Source: Rutidosis leptorrhynchoides
Taxonomy: Eukaryota > Streptophyta > Magnoliopsida > Asterales > Asteraceae
Direction: 5' to 3'
NCBI RefSeq assembly: GCF_046630445.1
Contig: NC_092333.1
Coordinates: 180,728,501-180,792,500 of the forward strand
DNA: 64,000 nucleotides
Position 1 is the stretch's first letter, and each line of letters opens with the position of its first letter. The position numbers were made by a program, and so were the translations under genes. Below the pieces are notes generated by a model. It worked only from the letters and a program-made list of their open reading frames with translations. It had not been told where the DNA came from and ran no database searches. Below, in pieces: positions 11,142 through 21,055 of the stretch.

Positions 11142-13221
11142 TTTACTTATTATTTTTTTATTATTTTGTAATTTGTAATTATTGATACATTTAATATTTT
11201 TGTTAATATTGTAATCATTTTTATAATTATCTAACTTTTATTCTTAAACTTTAATAATTTTTGAATGTGGGGTAATATACCAAACTTCAAAAATATGTAT
11301 ATATGTTTGCAGTTTATCTTATGTACACAACAGGGTAAAACAACGCATTTTCAAAGACTGGCATTAAGTTCAGCAAAAGCAATTAATTTTGACGACAAGA
11401 TGCAAAATATATGTGAAATAACAACAAGACGGAATGAACAAATGATGTGCACCATTTATCATTCAGCAAACAAACGCCAATATATTTGGAAACTTTGGTA
11501 AAATTTAATCATTTTCACACAAATCACCCTCAATAATTTAAATTGTTACTGATTTCTTGCAAATGAGGGCATTGCAAGATCTTAAGTGTGGGAAGGGGTT
11601 AAATTCTTTCGGATTTTAAAATTTTTACTTTATACACTTGGTTACCATTAAAAATACTAGTAAAGCAGTAGTTGTATTAGAATCTAGTGCTCTCTGATAA
11701 TAAAGAACAGCCCTAGTCTTATATACTGACTACCCAATTCTAGTAAAATTTTTCAAAATTTTCAATTAAATGAATTCAAAATCATGTTTATACATATTTA
11801 TGAACGATAAAACTAGGTTTTAACACCGAAATTATTGTTACCTCGGAAAGGACATAAATTAAGAAACAAACTAAAATGTTAAAATTCATTTAAAATGGAA
11901 TAGAGGACGATAAAAAGGAAAATAAAAGCCAAGTGTGGAAAAATTTACCAAGTTATTTTAAACATATGTCACATATATCTGTAACAAATAACTGAAAATA
12001 CTTTTGCTTTGAACTAAACTAAACTGTTTTACCCAATGAAAGAAAAGAAGAGATGGATCTACACGATGAATCAATTCCATCATTAAAAGGAAGTAAAGTC
12101 TTCCGAAAAAGAAACGCGCTTCTTGATTTAGGTCATGAAGTTGTCGTCCAGACCAGCTGTAGGTTGACGAAAAATCTAGAAAAGTCATCACTAAAATCAG
12201 CAGGAAATCCACGGACCTCAGCATTAAACAGGGTCGCCAAGTGGTCAGATTTATCCTAACCATGAGAAGGATTTATCTCGTACAATGGGGGGGGCACCGT
12301 GCAAATTAGCTTGATAAGACTAATGAATCAGATCCCCAGAAAGGATAATCTCCTTAAAGATTAAAAATCAGCTTTTAATCCTGATATTACTCAATCCTTG
12401 AGATTGACCTTAAAGATTGAGAATTACAAACTCATGGAATTCGATGATATCTAAACTCGAGCTTAAACGAGAAAATATTTTGATAAAAATTACAAACCGA
12501 TTTGTTTTCTGAAAACCCTATTTTCAATGCGTTCATTACCATTGAACGTGAAATCCTAGGAATTCACCTGGAATTCATTAGGTCACCTGAACCAAATCGG
12601 GTGTCAACCGTAAGAACGGTGGTTGCATAGTGGTCAAAGACAGGACCTTGTGCCAGACCGAAAAATTATAAGGGTGAGCTTTACTATTGCTCCTACCAAG
12701 GATAGTAATTGCGTCCGACACGTTATAGACCATAATCAAAAGCATGTCACGGGACATTGCCTTAACAGTTGCTTGTTCAACGCTTTCCTTTACAACCGGA
12801 CGGTAGTTTGCCGAAAGGTAATATACGGAACAAGTAAACTGGACGTGTTGCTTTCCAAATACAAGGTTAGCAAGTGGGTGACACAAAACAGCAAGTTTTG
12901 AGCTAAAATTTTCAAATCTAAAACCCACGAAACCCACAAAAATAGTTTGCAAACACCGGTAAAGGGTTATTCCGGAAAACTTATCTAGGGTAAAAACTAG
13001 ATTTAATTTTCAAAAGATCAAATGTTTTCATAAAGATCCAATTTCCTTAATGGATCTAAATTTTTATAGTCATGTGGAACTGTAAACCATATCATTACTA
13101 CCATTGTTTATACCGCCGTATAGAAATCACTGATGTACAAAGTGTGAAGAATAAAGAAGTGATTCTAGTGTTTCAAGACGATATTGCTTGAGGACAAGCA
13201 ACGCTCAAGTGTGGGAATATT
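11142..13221 (+). other. Element A 3' region and polypurine tract
   Basis: About 2 kb between the ORF-1-like stop and the 3' LTR. It contains a fifth copy of the ACCGAAATT unit (11808-11852), PPT-like motifs AAGTGTGGGAAGGGG (11584-11598) and AAGTGTGGAA (11931), a 68-codon ORF within a block identical in B (12050-12293), a G-run near 12286, and the functional-position PPT AAGTGTGGGAA (13207-13217) just before the LTR. An antisense 124-codon frame (12578-12952) is open in both copies but its substitutions give no support for coding. Confidence 0.65.
12053..12259 (+). CDS. 68-aa hypothetical ORF, identical in elements A and B
   Basis: Small basic ORF beginning MDLHDESIPSLKG, no recognised domain. 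All 207 bases match the element B copy (38087-38293), while the flanking sequence just beyond differs at several percent. Either the peptide, or an RNA or cis signal in the same bases, may be constrained; recent gene conversion is the other explanation. Low confidence as a real gene. Confidence 0.3.
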   Translation: MDLHDESIPSLKGSKVFRKRNALLDLGHEVVVQTSCRLTKNLEKSSLKSAGNPRTSALNRVAKWSDLS

Positions 13222-13688
13222 TGATAATGCTAAAAACGAACATATATTTCATAGCATTATTCCTCAAGAAAGACAAGATTTTAGTTGCAATTGTTCTATT
13301 TACAAGTGATATTCGTTTAAATAATAAAAGGTGAAGACAAAAGACAGATTCGACGAATTGAAGACGCAAACGACCAAAAAGCTCAAAAGTACAAAAGACA
13401 ATCAAAAAGGTTCCAATTATTGATAAGAAACGTCTCGAAATCACAAGAGTACAAGATTCAAAACGCAAAGTACAAGATATTAAATTGTACGCGAGGACGT
13501 TCGAAAATCCGGAACCGGGACCAGAGTCAACTCTTAACGCTCGACGCAACGGACTAAAAATTACAAGTTAACTATGTATATAAATATAATATAATATATA
13601 ATTAATTATATTAATTATATATATATTATATATATATATTAAAAACCGTCGGCAGAGAAAACTCCAAGGACTGAGCTGTAAAATTAAC

Positions 13689-13734
13689 CTCCGCGACTCG
13701 CGGAGTTTGAAGGGGATTTTGCCGCGAGTCGCGG
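13689..13734. repeat. Promoter-proximal palindrome pair in A 3' LTR
   Basis: CTCCGCGACTCGCGGAG (13689-13705) and CCGCGAGTCGCGG (13722-13734). The second is the reverse complement of the first core, so the two can also pair with each other as a long hairpin. The TATA box begins 22 bases downstream. Confidence 0.9.
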
Positions 13735-13756
13735 AGCCCCAAATTTCAACTCTGTC

Positions 13757-13762
13757 TATAAA
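13757..13762 (+). promoter_or_regulatory. LTR TATA box, element A
   Basis: CTATAAAG about 535 bp into the LTR, followed 45 bases later by a CT-rich stretch typical of a plant transcription start region. The element B LTRs have CTATAAAAG at the same place. Confidence 0.65.
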
Positions 13763-15214
13763 GCAAACCGAATTCTGATCAAAATTTCATATTCTATTTT
13801 CTCTCTTCTCTATCTATACGATATATATATATATATATATATAATTTATATTTTAATTTTAATTTTAATTATAATTCTAATAATAAGGGTATGTTAGCGA
13901 ATGTTGTAAGGGTGTAAGTCGAAATTCTGTCCGTGTAACGCTACGCTATTTTTAATCATTGTAAGTTATGTTCAACCTTTTTTTTATATTAATGTCTCGT
14001 AGCTAAGTTATTATTATGCTTGTTTAAAACGAAGTAATCATGATGTTGGGCTAATTACTAAAATTGGGTAATTGGGCTTTGTACCATAATTGGGGTTTGG
14101 ATAAAAGAACGACACTTGTGGAAATTAGACTATGGGCTATTAATGGGCTTTATATTTGTTTAACTAAATGAAAGTTTGTTAATGTTAATGTAAAGATTTA
14201 CAATTGGGCGTCCCTATAAATTACCATATACACTCGATCGGACACGATGGGCGGGGTATTTATATGTACGAATAATCGTTCATTTAACCGGACACGGGAA
14301 TGGATTAATAGCCACTAGAATAATTAAAACAGGGGTGAAATTACATTCAAGGGTAATTGGTGTAATTGTTAACAAAGTAGTAAAACCTTGGTTTACACGC
14401 AGTCGATAACCTGGTGTATTCATTAAACAAAGTATTAAAACCTTGTTACAATTCGAATCCCCAATTAGTTGGAATATTTAACTTCGGGTATAAGAATAAT
14501 TTGATGAGGACACTCGCACTTTATATTTATGACTGATGGACTGTTATGGACAAAAACCAGACGGACATATTAAATAATCCAGGACAAAGGACAATTAACC
14601 CATGGGCATAAAACTAAAATCAACACGTCAAACATCATGATTACGGAAGTTTAAATAAGCATAATTCTTTTATTTCATATTTAATTTCCTTTATTTTATA
14701 TTTAATTGCACTTCTAATTATCGCACTTTTATTTATTGTTATTTAATCGCACTTTTAATTATCGTACTTTTTAATTATCGCAATTTTATCGCACTTTTAT
14801 TATTCGCAATTTCATTATCGTTATTTACTTTACGCTTTAAATTAAGTCTTTTATTTATTCAATATTTTACATTAGGTTTTAACTGCGACTAAAGTCTTAA
14901 AATCGACAAACCGGTCATTAAACGGTAAAAACCCCCCTTTATAATAATAATATTACTTATATATATATTTGTATTTTTATAAAAGTAAACTAATATAGCG
15001 TTGAGCTTTATTTAAAGATTTCCCTGTGGAACGAACCGGACTTACTAAAAACTACACTACTGTACGATTAGGTACACTGCCTATAAGTGTTGTAGCAAGG
15101 TTTAAGTATATCCATTCTATAAATAAATAAATATCTTGTGTAAAATTGTATCGTATTTAATAGTGTTTTCTGCTAAAATTAATAACTATTTTATATACAC
15201 CTCGCTTAACATCA

Positions 15215-15438
15215 ACGGCGTCCAGGATCATTAAGGTGGGACGGCGTCTAGGAAAATGGGACGGCGTCCCAATTAACTAAAATTCACTGACCTGCTTTCT
15301 TCGACACTCGCCAGTTTTAAGTCCAAACGTAAATCATTTTGTACAACACTAAAAATTATCGTACACACAATTCAAAATATTTACATTTGTGAACCATTTT
15401 TTTAACGAGTCGTTCACCCAACTCGTCCCCATTTCGAT
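15215..15438 (-). other. Element C sequence downstream of pol
   Basis: No ORF. Three GACGGCGTC motifs occur near 15215, 15239 and 15259, in the same strand orientation as the six copies in the C LTR. Element A is inserted within the first, whose two leading G are missing on this side. Confidence 0.7.
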
Positions 15439-18400
15439 TTACGCTTTGTTCTTGAAGTTGAGGCTAACCTCATCTTCGATTTCTAGGGGACCATCAACAT
15501 AGTGCTTGACCCGGTGGCCATTCACCTTAAACGTTTCACCTTTTGAATTCCTTAACTCCACCGTTCCATATGGAAAAGCCTTGTTAACAACAAATGGTCC
15601 CATCCATCGGGACTTGAGTTTTCCAGGGAAAAGTTTAAATCGTGAGTTAAATAGCAAAACACGATCACCCTCTTTAAAATCTTTCAGATTCCTAAGACGG
15701 TTGTCGTGCCAAACTTTTGTCTTTTCCTTGTATATGAGCGAGTTTTCATAGGCATTTTGTCTCAACTCATCCAACTCATTAAGTTGGTTTAAACGAAGGT
15801 TTCCAGCTTCTTCAAGATCGAGGTTACATGTCTTAAGAGCCCAATGTGATTTGTGCTCTATCTCCAAAGGGAGATGACATGCCTTCCCATAGACTAGGCG
15901 GTAAGGTGTGGTTCTAATAGGAGTTTTGTGGGCGGTTCTAAATGCCCACAAAGCATCGTCAAGCTTCGTTGACCACACCTTAGGATTTGATCCAACCGTT
16001 TTCTCAAGGATCCTTTTTAGTGCCCGATTTGTATTTTCAACTTGCCCACTTGTTTGTGGGTGATAAGATGCAGAAATTTTATGGGTTACCCCATATCGTT
16101 TCAACACCTTTTCCAATTGGGTGTTGCAAAAATGGGTACCACGGTCACTAACTAACGCTTTCGGGGTACCGAATCGGGCAAAGAGCTCTTTAAGAAAAAT
16201 TACAACAACTCGTGCATTGTTTGTGGGGAGAGCCTTTGCTTCCGCCCATTTTGACACGTAGTCAACTGCAACGAGTATGTATTGGTTGGAATTAGATTTT
16301 GGGAATGGTCCCATGAAATTAATGCCCCAAATATCAAAAACCTCACAAACTTGGATTATGTTTTGAGGTATTTCGTCTTTTTGACTAATTTTTCCTGCCC
16401 TTTGGCAAGAATCGCATGATTTACAAATTTGGTGGGCATCCTTGAAGATGGTAGGCCAATAAAAACCGGCCTCATAGACTTTTCTCCCCGTGATTTGGGG
16501 TCCGAAATGTCCACCAGTGGGACCAAGATGACATTGGAGAAGAATTTGATTGCATTCTTCTCCGGAGACACAACGACGGATTATCCCATCGGGACACCGT
16601 TTAAAGAGATACGGGTTTTCCCAAAAATAGTATTTTATGTCACTGAAAAATTTCTTTCGTTTTTGATGTGACATACCGATTTCTAGGAATCCACCCGCAA
16701 GATAGTTGGCTATGTCTACAAACCAGGGATCATCAATTTTCTCAACTTTCATGAGATTTTCATCAGGAAAATTATCTTGAATAACGGTCTCATGGAGAAC
16801 CTCAAGATTCGGGTTCTCAAGTCGAGAAAGGTGATCGGCTGCTAGGTTTTTGGCCCCCTTTTTGTCTTTAATATCAATGTCAAATTCTTACAAAAGCAAG
16901 ACCCAACGTATTAATCGGGGTTTAGCATCTTGCTTAGCAAGCAAGTACTTTAATGCCGAATGGTCTGTATAGACAACCGTCTTTGCTAGTACCAAATAGG
17001 ATCGGAATTTATCAAACGAAAAGACAATTGCCAGGAGTTCCTTCTCGGTGGTAGTGTAATTAAGTTGGGCTCCTTGCAATGTCTTACAAGCATAATAAAT
17101 GGGCTTGAAATTTTTTTCAATTCTTTGCCCCAAGACTGCACCAATAGCAAAGTCACTAGCATCACACATAAGTTCGAATGAAATTGACCAATTCGGCGAT
17201 ATGAGAATGGGTGATTGCGTGAGTTTTGCTTTAAGGAGGTTAAAGGCGTTAAGACACTCGTCTGTAAAGACAAATGGAGCGTCTTTCTCAAGAAGTTTGT
17301 TCATCGGGGTTGCAATTTTGGAAAAATCTTTAATGAACCGCCGGTAAAAACCGGCGTGCCCCAGAAAACTTCTTACACCTTTCACATTTGACGGTGGTGG
17401 TAATTTCGCTATGACTTCCACTTTAGCTCTGTCTACCTCCAGTCCCGCAGAGGAAATTTTATGACCTAAAACAATGCCCTCTCTTACCATAAAATGGCAT
17501 TTTTCCCAGTTAAGAACAAGATTAGATTCTTCACACCGAATTAACATACGCTCAAGATTATGAAGACATGAATCAAAAGAATCACCGAAGACTGAAAAGT
17601 CATCCATGAATACTTCCATAAAGTCTTCAATCATATCATGAAAAATAGCTACCATACACCTTTGGAAGGTAGCAGGAGCATTGCATAAGCCAAAGGGCAT
17701 ACGTCGATAGGAGAAAGTACCATAAGGGCATGTAAAGGTGGTTTTCTTTTGGTCCTCGGGTGCTATAGGGATTTGGAAATATCCCGAGAAACCGTCAAGA
17801 AAATAATAAAAATTCTTTCCTGCCAACCTTTCCAACATTTGATCAATGTAAGGAAGGGGAAAATGGTCTTTTCGGGTAGCATCATTTAATTTTCTGTAAT
17901 CAATGCATACCCTCCAACCCGTGATAGTCCTGGTGGAAATTAATTGGTCGTCTTCATTGGTGATAACGGTCATGCCACCCTTTTTGGGTACACATTGGAC
18001 TGGACTCACCCAAGGACTATCCGAAATTGGGTAAATAAGACCTGCATCAAGGAGTTTGACAATCTCCTTTTTAACGACTTCCTGCATATTAGGGTTTAGT
18101 TGCCTTTGTCTTTGTACACATGGTTTATAGTTATCTTCCATTAATATCTTATGCGTACAATAAGAGGGACTTATACCCTTGATGTCATGAATTTTCCATG
18201 CTAGAGCCGGTTTATGGGCTTTTAACATGGAAACAAGCTTAGACTTCTCACTTACAGAGAGTTCGGATGAAATGATAACCAGAAGAGTAGAAACCTCTTG
18301 AAGGTAAGCATATTCCAAGTGTTTTGGGAGTGGCTTGAGTTCTAAAACGGGGGGTTCTTCAATCGATGTTTTACATCGGTATTCATTTCCCAAATCCAAC

Positions 18401-20880
18401 TTTCTGTACTCTTCATCATTTGGCTCATAACCATTAGCCATCAAGGTGGTCAACATCTCCACTTCTTCCACCATATTCTCTTCATCACCTTCCGCAAAAA
18501 TGCATTCTCCAGTACCTTGCAATTCTGGAAATTCCTGCAACAACTCCGAATATGTGTCTACGGTTTGCAAATAATAACACTGATCATCAGTAGACTCGGG
18601 GTATTGCAAGGCATGGTCAACAGAAAAGGTAACCTTCATATCCTTAATACTAAGGGTCAATTTCTGCCCATGAACATCTATCATAGCTCTAGCAGTATTG
18701 AGGAAAGGTCGACCTAATATAAGAGGCACACGTGTGTCCTCCTCCATGTCAAAAATTACAAAATCAGCCAGAAATACTAGGGTACCCACTTTTACTAACA
18801 TATTCTCTAAAATTCTACGGGGGAATTTAACGGAGCGGTCCACTAGTTGAATTGCCATTCGAGTTGGTTTTAGTACCCCGAGATTTAGCTTAACATATAA
18901 TGAATAAGGCATTAAATTTATGCTAGCCCCTAAATCCGCTAATGCTTTAATGCATTCCAAATCTCCCAGGAGACATGGTATTGTAAAACTTCCAGGATCA
19001 GCTAACTTCTTTGGTATTTTGTTCATCAAAATTGCTGAACAATTGGCATTCATGGTGACGGATGAAAGTTCCTCCATTTTCCTCCGATTAGTAAGTAAGT
19101 CTTTTAAGAACTTAGCATACTTGGGCATACCCGAGATTACATCAATGAAAGGCATATTTATGTTAATTTGTTTAAACATATCTAGAAATTTTGACCTTTC
19201 GGCCTCTAGCCTTTCTTGTTTTTGCTTTCTTGGGTATGGGAGCGGTGGTTGATATGGTGTCACTACGGGTTTTTCCCGTTCTTCCTTTTCAGCCACTTGT
19301 TCCGGCTCCTTAACCGGTTCATCATTTTGGTTCAACGGAACACTGAAATCAGAATTTTCGGGCATTTTTAGAGCATCGTATGCTAAACCACTCCGTGTGG
19401 TGATAACATTGGCGTGCTCATTTCGGGGGTTCTTATTGGTATCGCCCGGTAAACTTCCTGGTTTTCTCTCACTAAGTAAACTAGCTAACCCACTCATTTG
19501 CTTCTCCAAGTTCTGTATTGAGGCTTGTTGGTTTCTAAACTGGTGTTCGTTTTTCTCGTTGGTTTGGTTTATGTTTGTGACAAGCTGAGTTTGTGATGCA
19601 ATTAACTTTTCCAACATACTCCCCAAATTTGACTTTTTCTCTTCCTATTGGGGTTTTTGATAAAAACCCGAAGTTTGTTGTTGGTACCCACTACTTGACC
19701 CTTGTTGGTAACTGGAATTTTGACCTTGAGGGTTGTAGGGGTTGTTAAAGTTCCGGTTAAACTGGGCTCTTCCTTGAAATTGATTATTATTTCTTTGGCT
19801 TATGAAAGCCACCTCTTCTTTTTGAGCCATACTTAAACCGGCATCACAATCTTTTTCTAAATGGAGTCCACCGCAGTATTCACAATCTACTTTCATACTA
19901 TGAATTTCCTTGGTGATTTTATCCATGTTTCGAGCAACACCGTCTATTTTCACACTTAGGGAACTAAGGTCATCATAAGCACCGGCGCTTTGGACTTGAG
20001 CATTACGAGTAATTGGGCGTTCTTGATGCCACTCATGAGAATAATCGGCTAGCTTCTCGATTATCTCATAAGCCTCTTCCTCGGTTTTGTCCATGAGTGA
20101 ACCTCTGGACGCTTGATCAATGGAAATTCGGGTTGCAACATCACAACCCTTGTAAAAGATTTGGACTTTTTGAAAGGTATCCAAGCCATGGTTTGGACAA
20201 CCTCTTAGCATTTTGGAAAATCGATTCCATGCTTCGTACAAGGTTTCCATCGGCTTTTGACAGAATTGGGTAATTTCGTGTTGGAGTCTCGCGGACTTAG
20301 AAGCTGGAAAATATTTCTTAAGAAATTTTTCCAACATACCATCCCAAGTTTCTATCGTAGCCTCGGCCAATGAATCTAACCAACTTCGTGCTTCCCCGTG
20401 GAGTGTCCATGGGAAAAGTCTTAAAAATATGACCTGGTCAGTGTCTGGTTTAAGTTTGAAAAGAAGACATATCTCTTGAAAGAGACGAATATGTTCGTTT
20501 GCATCTTCATTAGGACCACCACTAAATTGACACCTGTTATTAATCATTTGAAGAATAGGTCCCTTTATTTCAAAATTTACCTCACCAGTGGGCGGAGTAA
20601 TGGCACTACCTTGGCCGGTTCGGGTTTCTTTCATCTTAGCCGCCATTGATTGTCTTGGTACCAACGGTCTTTCTCCTTCCATTTCAAAATTTGGGGGTTG
20701 AACGAGTTTACCAAAATCTGAATATCGAGGCTTGGTTGTACTTGATTCTGAATCAAAAGTTTCTTGCTTTGATGAAGATTCAAAAAGTTCAAGTACTTCT
20801 TTTGGAATTCTACCAAGCTTTCTATCAGGTTCCGTAAACGGTGTAAGTAATGGAGATTCTGAACTTCGGGTATGTGGCAT
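15439..20880 (-). pseudogene. Athila gag-pol of element C, two stops and integrase active-site change
   Basis: One frame of about 1,814 codons from the first ATG at 20880. In order: gag capsid domain; CX2CX3HX4C knuckle; protease DLGAS; reverse transcriptase with FMDDF at 17610-17596; RNase H; integrase. Breaks: TAG at 19647-19645, just after the Gln/Tyr-rich gag tail, and TAA at 16890-16888, in RNase H where A and B have Gln (CAA). In the integrase the first acidic residue of the D,D,E triad is Asn (WGINF; codon at 16320-16318), where A and B have Asp, so the enzyme would be inactive even without the stops. The zinc-site His and Cys residues look intact. Confidence 0.92.
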
Positions 20881-21055
20881 ATGCAACCTATAATCTGTCA
20901 ATCACACAACTAACAAAAACTATTAAACATACCGATTCTACAAGATTATTCAAAGACTATTAATAATTTAAAATAATTAAGAAACTACTTAATCACAAAT
21001 TAATTAATAATTCTATTTTAACACAAAACTGTCCCCGGCAGCGACGCCAAAAACT
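20881..21055 (-). other. Element C leader
   Basis: Short AT-rich leader of 175 bp between the LTR and gag, much shorter than the leaders of A and B, and without palindromes. Confidence 0.75.
21032..21049 (-). promoter_or_regulatory. Primer-binding site of element C (tRNA-Asp type)
   Basis: On the minus strand TGGCGTCGCTGCCGGGGA, six bases after the LTR end. It differs from the A/B site by one base, with two mismatches to tRNA-Asp. Confidence 0.88.

Larger units (their letters stand above)
1..15214 (+). mobile_element. Element A: Athila-type Ty3 LTR retrotransposon, nearly complete
   Basis: Order seen: last 289 bp of the 5' LTR, tRNA-Asp-type primer-binding site, long leader, gag-pol, small zinc-knuckle ORF, spliced ORF-1-like gene, 2-kb 3' region, polypurine tract, and a full 3' LTR. 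The two LTR ends differ at only about two positions over the shared 289 bp, so the insertion is young. A lies inside element C: its 3' LTR is joined directly to C sequence at 15215. The rest of the 5' LTR and the left target-site copy are outside the window, so the TSD cannot be checked; the right copy would be ACGGC. Same family and orientation as element B. Assignment rests on the tRNA-Asp primer site, the RT box FMDDFSVFG and the post-pol gene, all Athila traits. Confidence 0.92.
13222..15214 (+). repeat. Element A 3' LTR, 1,993 bp
   Basis: Starts TGATAATGC after the polypurine tract and ends AACATCA at the junction with element C. The first 40 bases form an inverted repeat (ATAATGCTA at 13224-13232, TAGCATTAT at 13252-13260). 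The palindrome pair at 13689-13734 lies just upstream of the TATA box. Near 14937-14975 are AT-rich low-complexity runs. Confidence 0.95.

Noticed and set aside
11265-11501. 78-codon ORF in the A 3' region
   Set aside because: Broken by a deletion in B and with no recognisable product.
12623-12901. 92-codon sense ORF in the A 3' region
   Set aside because: Element B has a stop inside the matching stretch; no domain.
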